Shown piece after piece: positions 8,746 through 17,359 of a stretch of 64,000 bases of DNA; the first letter of the stretch is position 1; each line of letters begins with the position of its first letter. Both the position numbers and the translations under genes were made by a program. The DNA comes from Paenibacillus agricola. Lineage in GTDB: Bacteria > Bacillota > Bacilli > Paenibacillales > NBRC-103111. The stretch covers positions 248,001 to 312,000 of the forward strand of contig NZ_JAAOIW010000006.1 of NCBI RefSeq assembly GCF_011440305.1. The letters run 5' to 3'. Below the pieces are notes generated by a model that had not been told where the DNA came from, did not search any database, and saw nothing but the letters and a program-made list of their open reading frames with translations.

Positions 8746-10698
8746 ATGGATGTATATCCTTTTGCTTATGATCGTACCCAACCATTTATACGGCAGGTTC
8801 GCGAATGGGTCGTGGACGTGCTTTACGATATATTGCCAGGGTCCGGCTTCGAGGTTCGTGATGAGCAGATCTTTATGGCATTTCAGCTAGAGCGGGCGTT
8901 CACCGAGAAGCAGACGATTTTCGCAGAGGCTGGCGTCGGCACGGGGAAAACCCTAGTTTATTTATTATATGCGATTTGTTACGCGCGATATATGCGCAAG
9001 CCGGCAATTATTGCCTGTGCGGACGAGTCATTAATCGAGCAATTGGTCAAGCCGGGAGGAGATATCGACAAGATCACCCGGTTTTTAGGCATAGATGTCG
9101 ATGCCCGGCTCGCCAAATCACCAGATCAATATATTTGCCTGGTGAAGCTGGATGAAGCCAGGCTGGGGCATCAGGACACGGAGCTATACAAGGAGCTATA
9201 TGGGCAATTGCCCGAATTTGTCCGTTCCAGGGAGACGCTGCAATCATTTCATGCATATGGCGACCGCAAGCATTATCAGCAGATGAATGACGAGCAATGG
9301 GGCAGGGTAAGCTGGGATGCTTACCAGGATTGCTTCGTTTGCCCGCAACGGCATCGCTGTGGACAGACGTTGTCGCGCGACCATTATCGCCGCTCGGCCG
9401 ATCTGGTTATTTGCTCTCATGATTTCTATATGGAGCATATTTGGACCTATGAAGGGCGCAAGCGGGGAGGGCAGCTGCCGCTGATGCCTGAGCATAGCAC
9501 CGTCATCTTCGATGAAGGGCATCTGGTGGAAGCTGCCGCGCAGAAGGCATTGTCTTATAAGCTGAAGCATATCGTCTTCGAGGAATTGATCACCCGGCTG
9601 CTAAGGGGAGAAATCCGCCATTCCTTAGCCGTGCTCGTGGACGAAGCGATCGACCGAAGCGAGGCGTTATTTGACCTGCTGGAGCGGCAAAATAAGGCAA
9701 TCCCCGGCTCCGACCGAAAGCAAGTGCTGTTAAATGAACAACTGCTCAAGGAGATAAGTCTGTTCCGGGATTCCTTGGAGGCGATCGAAGAGGAGCTGGT
9801 GCTGGAGAGCGAGCTGTATACGTTAAATCCTTATCATTTGCGAATTGTCGAGGAGCATATGGGGATGATGCAGAAGGCGCTCAGCTTGTTCCAGCAAGCG
9901 GAAAGCTTCGTTTGCTGGGTGACGGAAAGTATTACCGGGCTGACGCTGGAAATAATGCCCAGAGCGGTTAAGGAGGTGCTGCGCAAGCGTGTATTTAGCT
10001 CGCATATGCCCATTGTGTTCACTTCGTCCACGTTATCCGTTAACGGCTCCTTCGACTATGTGACAGAAAGCCTTGGTATCGAGCATTATTTATCCTTTTC
10101 GGTGGATTCTTCGTATGATTATGAGCACCAGATGGAAGTCATTGCCCCCCGCTGGTCGTATCGGGGAACCTTCTCGGAGAAGATGAAGACAACGGTTCGT
10201 TTGCTGGAACGCTCCCAAGGGAGGGCTTTAATTCTATTCTCAACCAAGGATGCGCTCCAGCGTTTTAAAAGAGAAATCGCCCACTATCCAGAGGTGGCAG
10301 GAATGCGCTTTGGCTTCGAGGGCGACCGGGAAATTAGCGGTTTAATCGCGGATTTCCAGCATGATGAATCGAGCATCCTCTGCGCCGTCAGCTTGTGGGA
10401 GGGGCTCGATATCCCCGGTCCATCGCTTTCGAACGTGATCATGTGGACATTGCCCTTCCCGCCACAGGATCCGGTCTTCATGGCCAAGCGCGAAGCCGCG
10501 GCTTCGCCTTACGAGGAGGTGGATCTGCCCTACATGCTGCTGCGCCTTAAGCAGGGAATGGGGCGGCTGATCCGCTCCCGCGAGGACCACGGTACCATCG
10601 CGATCCTCAGCGTGGAACTGCACGCTGAGGGCTCGGCGCTGAAGGGGCACATCGAGCAGTTGCTGCCTCCGGGGGTTCAACTGAAGGAGTCCTTCTGA
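8746..10698 (+). CDS. DinG/Rad3-like ATP-dependent DNA helicase
   Basis: A superfamily 2 helicase of the XPD/DinG group, about 650 residues. Motif I is EAGVGTGKT near residue 65; motif II is FDEGH; the C-terminal motor has SLWEGLDIPG and the motif VI region LLRLKQGMGRLIRS. Four cysteines between motifs I and II (YICLVK, CFVC, RHRCGQ) match the Fe-S cluster position of the family. Such enzymes unwind 5' tailed duplexes, R-loops and D-loops in repair. The frame is open to ATG 8731, but the GGAGG at 8733-8737 points to the ATG at 8746. Monogenic, with its own terminator. Confidence 0.9.
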   Translation: MDVYPFAYDRTQPFIRQVREWVVDVLYDILPGSGFEVRDEQIFMAFQLERAFTEKQTIFAEAGVGTGKTLVYLLYAICYARYMRKPAIIACADESLIEQLVKPGGDIDKITRFLGIDVDARLAKSPDQYICLVKLDEARLGHQDTELYKELYGQLPEFVRSRETLQSFHAYGDRKHYQQMNDEQWGRVSWDAYQDCFVCPQRHRCGQTLSRDHYRRSADLVICSHDFYMEHIWTYEGRKRGGQLPLMPEHSTVIFDEGHLVEAAAQKALSYKLKHIVFEELITRLLRGEIRHSLAVLVDEAIDRSEALFDLLERQNKAIPGSDRKQVLLNEQLLKEISLFRDSLEAIEEELVLESELYTLNPYHLRIVEEHMGMMQKALSLFQQAESFVCWVTESITGLTLEIMPRAVKEVLRKRVFSSHMPIVFTSSTLSVNGSFDYVTESLGIEHYLSFSVDSSYDYEHQMEVIAPRWSYRGTFSEKMKTTVRLLERSQGRALILFSTKDALQRFKREIAHYPEVAGMRFGFEGDREISGLIADFQHDESSILCAVSLWEGLDIPGPSLSNVIMWTLPFPPQDPVFMAKREAAASPYEEVDLPYMLLRLKQGMGRLIRSREDHGTIAILSVELHAEGSALKGHIEQLLPPGVQLKESF

Positions 10699-11075
10699 GG
10701 GGCACCTTCAGGTGAATGGGTAACATTATTGAAGCGGATGCTGCAATATTTGCACTTTATCAATGAATAGGTAACAGGAAACAATGAATAAGTTACAGGC
10801 TTCACGAAAGGCTTTCGCCATCCCAAGGACGGCGGAGGCCTTTTTCACTTCAATATCCGAAACTAAAAGCTGTGGAGCCATGAGCCGCGACGATTCTATT
10901 TGTCCTTGGTTAAAAAAAACATTCGAGGGTAAGCATAAGTATACACCTACAGAGGGAAAATATAGGAAGGGCATTAACCATATAAAAACATATAACACTT
11001 TGATAATTAAAGTTATGTATGTTATTATAGATACTATATTTAAATAACTAATATTTCATATGGAGGTTATAATCG
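10699..11075. other. Intergenic region with a short direct repeat and a terminator
   Basis: Between the helicase and nitroreductase genes. Two 18-base direct repeats (CAATGAATA(G/A)GT(A/T)ACAGG, 10761-10778 and 10782-10799) precede the terminator at 10807-10846. An 87-codon frame (10784-11047) crosses that terminator, lacks a ribosome binding site and is not called. The last 100 bases are AT-rich and presumably hold the nitroreductase promoter. Confidence 0.45.
10807..10846 (+). terminator. Intrinsic terminator of the helicase gene
   Basis: AAAGGC-TTCGCC-TCC pairs with GGA-GGCG-AGGCCTTT around a CAA loop, followed by a T-run. Confidence 0.75.
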
Positions 11076-11675
11076 ATGTCTAAAGACTTTTTGGCAGCTA
11101 TCAAGGAAAGACGCAGTATCTATGCAATCAGCAAGGAATCCCCAATTTCGGATGAGCGCATTTTGAAAATTGTAGAAGAAACCGTTACTCATGTACCTTC
11201 TTCATTCAACTCGCAGAGCACAAGAATCGTCGTATTATTCGGTGAGCAGCATAATAAGCTGTGGGATTTAACGACGGACGTTTTGAAGGCTATTGTGCCT
11301 GAAGACCAGTTCGAATCCACCCAACAAAGAATGGATGGCTTCCGAAATGGCTATGGCACCATTCTGTTTTTTGAAGACCAGCAAGTTGTTATCGGTATGC
11401 AAGAGGCTTACGCTACCTACCAGGATCGTTTCCCGGTTTGGGCTCAGCATACGAATGCTATGCATCAATTTGTAATCTGGACGGCTCTTGAGCTTGAAGG
11501 GCTAGGTGCCAACCTACAGCATTACAACCCGCTGATCGATGAGAAAGTGAAAGCGGATTGGAACTTGCCTGAGAGCTGGCAGTTGGTTGCCCAAATGCCT
11601 TTCGGGAAACCAACAGCACCTGCTGGAGAGAAACAATTTAAGCCGATGGAAGATCGGCTGCTTGTATTCAAATAA
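11076..11675 (+). CDS. Nitroreductase-family protein, Frm2/HBN1-like
   Basis: A 199-residue FMN-dependent oxidoreductase. It begins with the family's ERRSIY segment (phosphate-binding Arg-Arg-Ser), has SSFNSQSTRIVVL for the FMN dimethyl-benzene side, and ends with GLGANLQHYNPLID and PFGKP. The pattern matches the small Frm2-type group (COG3560; yeast Frm2/Hbn1, lactococcal CinD), which reduces nitro compounds or quinones and is linked to oxidative and fatty-acid stress. The ATG follows TGGAGGT. Single gene ending in its own terminator; the AT-rich leader (10980-11060) presumably contains the promoter. Confidence 0.85.
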   Translation: MSKDFLAAIKERRSIYAISKESPISDERILKIVEETVTHVPSSFNSQSTRIVVLFGEQHNKLWDLTTDVLKAIVPEDQFESTQQRMDGFRNGYGTILFFEDQQVVIGMQEAYATYQDRFPVWAQHTNAMHQFVIWTALELEGLGANLQHYNPLIDEKVKADWNLPESWQLVAQMPFGKPTAPAGEKQFKPMEDRLLVFK

Positions 11676-11690
11676 GCTGGGGTATAAGGA

Positions 11691-11725
11691 AGCGCGTTTG
11701 GCTAGCAGCCAAGCGCGCTTTTTTC
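11691..11725 (+). terminator. Intrinsic terminator of the nitroreductase gene
   Basis: GCGCGTTTGGC / GCCAAGCGCGC perfect-type stem with a TAGCA loop and a TTTTTT tail. Confidence 0.88.
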
Positions 11726-11782
11726 GAGCTTTTCAACGACAGCCAGGCTACTGCAGAAGCTTACCAATTTTTTTAATTGGAC

Positions 11783-11830
11783 GCAAAAAAGCACCTCTGA
11801 CCCACTATTGAATGGGTTAGAGGTGCTTTG
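11783..11830 (-). terminator. Intrinsic terminator of the SLH/CAP gene
   Basis: AGCACCTCT-ACCCA pairs with TGGGT-AGAGGTGCT; read on the minus strand the stem ends in TTTTTT, 19 bases after the SLH/CAP stop. Confidence 0.85.
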
Positions 11831-11848
11831 CCTATGGCTCAGAATGAC

Positions 11849-13390
11849 TTAAGGCGTATAAAAATTTTCGGTGTAATAGATGCTCATTTTCCCGCCGAAG
11901 GCTACGCCTACACCTAGGTACTTAATATCACTCAGCAAGGCTATGCGATGCCCTTCCGAGTTCATCCAGCCATGGTGGGCGAATATTGCGCTTGTCTGAC
12001 CAGCTGCAATATTCTCAGAGGCTGAGCTTAATTTAAGGCCGTCATCCCTCATCCGGTCAAATGGGCTTTTGCCATCGGGGCTTTCGTGGGCAAAATAGTT
12101 TTGCGCCGCCATGTCTTGGCTATGCTTGCGGGCCGTGCCGGAAATGGTAGCATCCCATGTAAGGATAGCCTTGCTCAGCTTGGTTCGATGGGCGTTGGCC
12201 AAATCAAAGGCCTCACGTTCATAAGAGGCAATTAACGCGGCGCTCGCATCGGGATAAAAGGAATCCAATGCAAGCTCATAGGGCTTGGTTACAGCCTGGA
12301 CGCCAGTTACGACATTACCAAGGAACAGGTCATAGAAGAAGGTGACATAGGCACCGTCGATTTCATAGGTGGCATATTCGTTTTTGCCATAGTTCATAAT
12401 AAACCTTGTGTTGCCCTTCTTGATCGATTCCAGCGGGGCTCCATATTGGCTGGTCACCTGGGCTTGGGCAGAACCATCGGCTATACCTTTATTGTTCTGC
12501 CAATTCGCAGACGGGGTATAAAGGGCGACGACCTTGCCTTCGCCGATCCCGATTTGCGCATAGCTGGAATAATCCTGGTTATACACATACCAAGTAAAGC
12601 CGTATTCGCTGGCATCCTGCCTAGCAGGTGCACCCAGCTTAGCTAGTGTAGCTTCGAGTGAATCGCCCAGCTTCACACCCTTCAACGTAACTACCGCTGT
12701 AGAGGAAGAATCCGTGCTGGCCGTGGGTAAGGCAGGTTGGACAGGTACGGTTGGTAACGTTGGAGCAGGAACGGCTGGCGCTGGCACGTTAGGCGACGGC
12801 CCGCTAGGTGCGGCAGCAGGCTGAAGCTGAAATTGCTTTTGCTTCAAATTGCGTATAAATTGCACGGATTCAGCACGTGACAGCTTGTCGGCGGCTTTGT
12901 AGCCCTCGACAGTAGCGGCTGTTTTGCCACTGGATAAGCCTTGATCCAGCAAATAGGTGATCGCATCGGTCAAGCTGACGGTGCCCTTTTGCGTAGCGGC
13001 AATGATCAGCGCGACATGGCCACGATTAAAGGAATCGCGATTGTTGGCCGGCAGCACCGGCCAATTCTGCGCTGCAGCTATATCGTAATAAGGCTTGTAC
13101 CATGCCGAGCCGGTTGTAGCGGCCGGCAGCTTGACTTCGGGGTAGGCTCGCAGCAGCATCGCCAAAAACTCAGGCTCGGTAACTTGCCGGTCTGGCTGGA
13201 AGGTTCCGTCTGCATATCCATCAACGACGCCGTTTTGGATAGCCCAATCAATCGCAGCAGCGCCCCAATGGCGTGAGGTATCACTAAAGGTTACAGAAGC
13301 AGCATAGCTAAGAGGCAAAGAAGCGATAGGAGTGAGCAATAATGCAGTGGTCAGGGCAACTGGCAGCAAGTATTGAATCCAAGTTTTCAA
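11849..13390 (-). CDS. Secreted S-layer-homology and CAP (YkwD-like) domain protein
   Basis: A 513-residue exported protein. A Sec signal (1-31) is followed by S-layer homology repeats (about 32-190), recognisable by FSDTSRHWGAAAIDWAIQNG and VDGYADGTFQPDRQVT, which bind pyruvylated secondary wall polymer and hold the protein at the cell surface. After a proline-rich linker (about 195-230) comes the CAP-associated N-terminal domain (VKLGDSLEATLAKLG) and then a CAP/SCP domain with HSQDMAAQNYFAH, SENIAAG and GHRIALL. Bacterial CAP proteins such as YkwD have no settled enzyme activity; roles in wall remodelling or spore coat are proposed. It is transcribed alone, away from the next genes. Confidence 0.9.
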   Translation of the reverse strand: MKTWIQYLLPVALTTALLLTPIASLPLSYAASVTFSDTSRHWGAAAIDWAIQNGVVDGYADGTFQPDRQVTEPEFLAMLLRAYPEVKLPAATTGSAWYKPYYDIAAAQNWPVLPANNRDSFNRGHVALIIAATQKGTVSLTDAITYLLDQGLSSGKTAATVEGYKAADKLSRAESVQFIRNLKQKQFQLQPAAAPSGPSPNVPAPAVPAPTLPTVPVQPALPTASTDSSSTAVVTLKGVKLGDSLEATLAKLGAPARQDASEYGFTWYVYNQDYSSYAQIGIGEGKVVALYTPSANWQNNKGIADGSAQAQVTSQYGAPLESIKKGNTRFIMNYGKNEYATYEIDGAYVTFFYDLFLGNVVTGVQAVTKPYELALDSFYPDASAALIASYEREAFDLANAHRTKLSKAILTWDATISGTARKHSQDMAAQNYFAHESPDGKSPFDRMRDDGLKLSSASENIAAGQTSAIFAHHGWMNSEGHRIALLSDIKYLGVGVAFGGKMSIYYTENFYTP

Positions 13391-13649
13391 AGTATCAGCC
13401 TCCCGAAATTTTCTGAAAAGATTAGCCTCGAAATAAATCTATGAATACTATAACTATATCATAATATTCGGTATTTCTTTACTATAGAAGTCCCCTTGAA
13501 AAATGTCTATGTGAGAGTTACAAGAATTTGTTAGCGATTCGTGTTACAATTTGCCTTCTAATTGTAATAGAACTGAAACATGCAGCTCATCTTGTTTTAA
13601 TGTTCATAGCCTATACTAATAGATGACCCCCTTTTAAAATATAAATCTT

Positions 13650-13687
13650 AACCCCAGCTGCTCCGAAGCAGCTGGGGTATTTTTTTG
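13650..13687 (+). terminator. Orphan intrinsic terminator
   Basis: ACCCCAGCTGCT / AGCAGCTGGGGT with a CCGA loop and ATTTTTTT tail. The nearest upstream gene reads the other way, so the terminated transcript is unannotated. Confidence 0.85.
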
Positions 13688-13737
13688 TTGATGCATTTTC
13701 CTATATTTGGAATGTGATGATGATTCGTTTGAAGTAT

Positions 13738-13761
13738 GTTTGGCTAATAAATAATGGGAAT
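13738..13761 (+). promoter_or_regulatory. Possible SigB-type promoter before the stress-like genes
   Basis: GTTTGG (13738-13743), a 12-base spacer, then GGGAAT (13756-13761) resembles the SigB consensus GTTTAA-N12-14-GGGTAT. Homologues of both following genes are SigB-dependent in Bacillus subtilis. Whether this organism has SigB is unknown, so the call is tentative. Confidence 0.4.
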
Positions 13762-13839
13762 AAATAATGGGAGTAAAACTCAGTGTTGCTTACGAAGTCC
13801 ATCTGCTTAGGCTAACTTTTGAGTTTGAGGAGGATTACA

Positions 13840-14058
13840 ATGCCCTGGAGAAAAAATGATTACCCCGTTTCCATGAAAAATTTGTCGCCCCGTATACGGG
13901 AGAAAGCTGTCGAAATAGCCAATGCTTTATTGAAGGATGGTTATGAGGAAGGACGCGCAATTGCGATCGCAACTGCCAAAGCCAAGGAATGGGACGAAGA
14001 GCATCCCAAGGAAGGTGACGGGCAGCAGGAGCATAGCTCCAATCTTCATAAAACATAG
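13840..14058 (+). CDS. Small YdaT N-terminal-like stress protein
   Basis: A 72-residue protein beginning MPWRKNDYPVSMKNL and containing EGRAIAIATAKAKEW. This matches the first half of Bacillus subtilis YdaT, a general-stress protein of unknown function; the C-terminal DUF2188 half found in YdaT is missing here, leaving a short hydrophilic tail. The segment looks like a two-helix DNA- or RNA-binding or chaperone-like unit but no role is established. The ATG at 13840 has AGGAGG seven bases upstream. It lies 85 bases before an SDR gene and may share the possible SigB-type promoter. Confidence 0.75.
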   Translation: MPWRKNDYPVSMKNLSPRIREKAVEIANALLKDGYEEGRAIAIATAKAKEWDEEHPKEGDGQQEHSSNLHKT

Positions 14059-14143
14059 AAAATGTATAATGTGGTTCCGTTGGTACATGCTAGTATTTAC
14101 AATAATTTTTAATAAAATAAAATGAATGATGGGAGCGATGATG

Positions 14144-15013
14144 ATGTCTAATTCCAATTCACAAACACAAACCATGCCACCCCAGCACCAAAACCGCCAG
14201 CCTGGCTTGGAGAGCGAAATGAATCCACGTCCGAAGTCCGTTGACCGTAAGTATAAAGGCAGCGGCAAGCTACAAGGGAAGGTTGCCATTATTACAGGAG
14301 GCGACAGCGGTATCGGGAAGGCAGCCGCTGTCTGTTATGCAACCGAAGGTGCTGATGTGGTCATCGTCTATCTGGACGAGCATAAGGATGCCGAGGAAAC
14401 AAAGCGATTGATTGAGCAAGAAGGGACCCGCTGCTTGCTGATAGCTGGAGACGTCGGCCAGGAGGCGTTTTGCCAGGAGGTCGTCCGCAAAACTGTGGAT
14501 ACGTTCGGAAGGCTCGATATCTTGGTCAATAATGCCGCAGAGCAGCATCCTCAGGAATCGATTGAGGATATCACACAAGAACAGCTGGAGAAAACGTTCC
14601 GTACCAATATATTTTCGTTCTTTTATTTCACGAAGGCGGCTATGGCCCATCTGAAGGAAGGCTCGGCGATCATTAATACTTCTTCGATCACCGCCTATAA
14701 AGGCAACCCGATGCTGCTTGATTATTCCTCAACGAAGGGTGCGATCGTCGCATTCACCCGCTCGCTGTCGACGAGCTTGGCGGATAAAGGCATACGGGTT
14801 AATGGCGTGGCTCCAGGTCCCATCTGGACGCCGCTCATCCCATCTACCTTTGATGCGGAAAAGGTTGGCGAATTTGGCGGCGACACTCCGATGAAGCGGC
14901 CGGGGCAGCCTGAGGAATTGGGACCTGCCTACGTATTCCTGGCCTCAGATGATTCCTCCTATATGACCGGACAGTTCCTGCATATTAATGGCGGCAGCGT
15001 CATTAATGGCTGA
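14144..15013 (+). CDS. SDR-family oxidoreductase, general stress protein 39-like
   Basis: A classical-fold short-chain dehydrogenase with an N-terminal ~45-residue extension rich in Gln/Pro/Asn, as in YdaD/YhdF/YhxC proteins. Visible: cofactor motif TGGDSGIGKAA, NNAAEQHP, catalytic Ser in NTSSITAYKG, YSSTKGA with the catalytic Tyr-x-x-x-Lys, and PGPIWTPL. It reduces carbonyls with NAD(P)H; the physiological substrate is unknown. Family members are stress-induced. Several ATG codons occur in a row; GGGAG at 14131-14135 best fits the ATG at 14144. A terminator follows. Confidence 0.88.
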   Translation: MSNSNSQTQTMPPQHQNRQPGLESEMNPRPKSVDRKYKGSGKLQGKVAIITGGDSGIGKAAAVCYATEGADVVIVYLDEHKDAEETKRLIEQEGTRCLLIAGDVGQEAFCQEVVRKTVDTFGRLDILVNNAAEQHPQESIEDITQEQLEKTFRTNIFSFFYFTKAAMAHLKEGSAIINTSSITAYKGNPMLLDYSSTKGAIVAFTRSLSTSLADKGIRVNGVAPGPIWTPLIPSTFDAEKVGEFGGDTPMKRPGQPEELGPAYVFLASDDSSYMTGQFLHINGGSVING

Positions 15014-15390
15014 TTACCTTTTACTGACTAATGAATGGTGTTGTTGAGCTTAGATGAATCAGCAGCAATAGAAAACCCATAACAAGCTTTGGGCTCCCCA
15101 AAGAGGAGCTTAAGCTTGTTATGGGTTTTTATCGTCATTTACGCAAATTTTCAAAGCCTGCCAAAGTTAAGCATAGTATTTCCGTGGAAACAGTTTCACC
15201 CCGGGATTACCGCAAACGTAATAGGGGCTGATCGCATGACTAGTGACCAATAAGGCATAGGAAGGTACGTTTCAGGCCAGCCGTTGATAATAGCTTTAAA
15301 AAAACAGCAAATAAGCTTATACTGATTTAGGATGAACTTGTACATAACATGGGAAGTAAAAGTAACTTTATCATTCAGGGAGGTATACAC
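15014..15390. other. Intergenic region between SDR and YhcH-like genes
   Basis: Contains the SDR terminator at 15072-15130. A minus-strand open frame across 15196-15612 overlaps the next gene in antisense and is a shadow. AT-rich sequence around 15300-15350 is the likely promoter area for the YhcH-like gene. Confidence 0.45.
15072..15130 (+). terminator. Intrinsic terminator after the SDR gene
   Basis: AAAACCCATAACAAGCTT pairs with AAGCTTGTTATGGGTTTTT, with an inner CTCC/GGAG stem and a T-tail. Confidence 0.85.
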
Positions 15391-15867
15391 ATGATTTTCA
15401 GCGATTTGGCAACTTGGGAGAGCGAGAAATCGCAATACCCGCAAGCGATTAATAAAGGCCTGGAATACATTCGTTCTACCGATTTCAGCACAATGGCTGC
15501 AGGCAAGTATGAAATTGAAAGCGATCTTATGGTAGCGATGGTTCAAGAGCCTACTACGAAGAGCTGGGACCAGCAGCGTCCGGAATCGCATCAAACCTAT
15601 ATTGATATCCAATATTTAATTGAAGGCGAAGAAGTGATCCGAGTGGCCACGTTAACAGCAGAAGCTGTCGTTTCCGAAGAAGCCTTTGCTTCGCGGGATG
15701 TTGCTTTTTATGAAAAAACCGCCGCTGAGAGCTCTTTGCAGCTGTATCCGGGAGCGTTCACCGTATTTTATCCGAGCGATATCCACCGCCCTTGCTGTAG
15801 TGTAAAGCAGGATCAAGCAATAAAAAAAGTGGTCATCAAAATTCATAAATCCTTGTTGGGCTTGTAG
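15391..15867 (+). CDS. YhcH/YjgK/YiaL-family cupin protein
   Basis: A 158-residue cupin-like protein (DUF386). Motifs: HQTYIDIQYLIEGEE, which supplies metal ligands of the jelly-roll, and YPSDIHRPCCSV with the second His. Members include EbgC (beta subunit of the evolved beta-galactosidase) and NanQ, which opens the ring of N-acetylneuraminate; they are thought to act as sugar anomerases or mutarotases in the cytoplasm. The frame is open from 15349 but GGGAGG seven bases before 15391 fixes the start. No sugar genes are adjacent, so its substrate is open. Confidence 0.85.
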   Translation: MIFSDLATWESEKSQYPQAINKGLEYIRSTDFSTMAAGKYEIESDLMVAMVQEPTTKSWDQQRPESHQTYIDIQYLIEGEEVIRVATLTAEAVVSEEAFASRDVAFYEKTAAESSLQLYPGAFTVFYPSDIHRPCCSVKQDQAIKKVVIKIHKSLLGL

Positions 15868-15911
15868 AACCAAATAAAGTCGAACTAAATGAACCTGGGA
15901 CTTGTATATTA

Positions 15912-15941
15912 GGGGCTGCGCCGCAATCGGCGTGGCTTTTT
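15912..15941 (+). terminator. Intrinsic terminator after the YhcH-like gene
   Basis: GCTGCGCCG / CGGCGTGGC hairpin with CAAT loop and a TTTTT tail, 45 bases past the stop. Confidence 0.8.
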
Positions 15942-16141
15942 AGTTTTTAGTGGTCTTTTTACAGGGTAGCGGTTTATTTCGCTGACCTTACCAACTATTA
16001 CTGTCAAAAGCTGCTCGCCTCCAAATCCAATGGCTTATATAAATGAACGAACTGGTTTATTCCTTTATATATCATACCAAATTGTCGGAAGCAGTGGTAC
16101 AATATTGAATCAATAGATTGTCTTGCAAAGGTCGTGGAGTC

Positions 16142-17008
16142 ATGTTCAGTACAGCCCTTTTACTTGTTCTTAGTTCCGGTTTCCTTCACTCTGTCTGGAA
16201 CCTGTATACCAAGCGCAGCATGAATAAGCATGTTTTTTTATGGTTCTGCCAAATCGTCGCTATCCTCGCGTTCCTGCCTTGGGCAGTTAGGGATTGGGGG
16301 AGCACAACACTTACGAGCATAGGCATCCTCATGATATTAGCTTCTATGCTTTTGCATGGTCTCTACATGATGTTATTAGCCGCTACGTATACAATCGGCG
16401 ATTTATCGCAGGTATATCCAATTATGAGGGGAACCAGTCCGTTATTAGTTCCTTTAATAGCGGTTTCCGTGCTTGGTGAGCAGTTGTCTATAGCAGGATG
16501 GTTAGGGATCAGCTTGATTGTCCTTGGTATCGTGTTGCTGAGCAATATTACATTCAGACGCAAGGCGTCGAATGTAGTTTCAGTTTCAGTCAACAAGAAG
16601 GCGCCACTATTAGCGTTGGCTGTTGGCGTCTGTATTGCTTGTTATATTGTAGTGGATAAAATCGCATTGGATTATGTGTCTGCGGTTGTATTAAACGAGG
16701 CCGGCAATATAAGCACGCTGCTGGTGCTTTCTTGGGCAACCATTCGATCAGGAGGCATCCAAAGGGAGCTGAAGGCAAATTGGAAAGTCATGCTGCTAGG
16801 CGGATTGATTGCACCCGGCGGATATTTGTTATTTTTGCTGGCGTTGGACTACGCACCCGTCGCCCAATTGGCGCCTATGCGGGAAATTGGCACGGTGTTT
16901 GGGTCCTTAATGGGGGTATTCATCCTGCGGGAGAAGCAGGGTACAAGGCGTTTGTTCACCTCTATCCTGATTACAGCAGGAATTATTATATTAGGAGTGT
17001 GGGGGTAA
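16142..17008 (+). CDS. EamA/DMT-superfamily transporter
   Basis: A ten-segment membrane protein of about 288 residues made of two EamA repeats. Each repeat ends in the typical pattern: YPIMRGTSPLLVPLIAVSVLGE for the first and APMREIGTVFGSLMGVFILRE for the second, where the (A/P)MRE/MRG and GE/RE positions are conserved. DMT transporters export or import small metabolites such as amino acids or nucleosides; specificity cannot be read. The open frame begins at a TTG (16118), but the ATG at 16142 after AAAGG-N4-GGAG starts directly at the first membrane segment. No co-transcribed partner. Confidence 0.88.
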   Translation: MFSTALLLVLSSGFLHSVWNLYTKRSMNKHVFLWFCQIVAILAFLPWAVRDWGSTTLTSIGILMILASMLLHGLYMMLLAATYTIGDLSQVYPIMRGTSPLLVPLIAVSVLGEQLSIAGWLGISLIVLGIVLLSNITFRRKASNVVSVSVNKKAPLLALAVGVCIACYIVVDKIALDYVSAVVLNEAGNISTLLVLSWATIRSGGIQRELKANWKVMLLGGLIAPGGYLLFLLALDYAPVAQLAPMREIGTVFGSLMGVFILREKQGTRRLFTSILITAGIIILGVWG

Positions 17009-17055
17009 TCGGTACCCAGCAAGCCTCTCTGGTCTACATACAAGAGAAGTGACGC

Positions 17056-17280
17056 TTAAGACTTAACGTCACTTGTGTCCACGCGAAACTCACAATCGCT
17101 ACGTTCGTAATAGGCGCCGTTTATTTTCACATATAAAGGCGTGATTTTCTCAATGATTCCGCCATCATCCACTCTAACCGGAATATCATCCGCAGTGCGT
17201 TCCCAAACCGTTACTTTTAACTGAAACAAAGACGCAGCGAATAGCTGGGTATCGGAATAAATTGCCCTTGATTTAGACAT
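17056..17280 (-). CDS. Conserved-looking small protein, function unknown
   Basis: A 74-residue soluble protein: MSKSRAIYSDTQLF at the start, then a predicted beta-rich stretch (LKVTVWERTADDIPV, GIIEKITPLYVKING, YYERSDCEF). No family is recognised with confidence. The frame is open from 17316, but GAGGTGAAAATA directly before the ATG at 17280 sets the start. It converges with the DMT transporter gene and is transcribed in the same direction as the following secreted protein gene, 79 bases away on its upstream side. Confidence 0.6.
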   Translation of the reverse strand: MSKSRAIYSDTQLFAASLFQLKVTVWERTADDIPVRVDDGGIIEKITPLYVKINGAYYERSDCEFRVDTSDVKS

Positions 17281-17359
17281 TATTTTCACCTCAGACACCA
17301 TATTCGACATAACCAATATGAATCCCTTTCAGTGACAAGGACAATCTGCAAAAATCCTT

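Larger units (their letters stand above)
13391..13839. other. Intergenic region with orphan terminator and possible SigB promoter
   Basis: 449 bases between divergent genes. Besides the promoter of the SLH/CAP gene it carries a strong plus-strand terminator (13650-13687) with no gene before it, and a GTTTGG-N12-GGGAAT pattern further on. About 200 AT-rich bases before the terminator hold no convincing open frame and could encode a small RNA. Confidence 0.5.

Noticed and set aside
10784-11047. 87-codon frame between helicase and nitroreductase genes
   Set aside because: Runs across the helicase terminator and the nitroreductase promoter area, no ribosome binding site, no domain.
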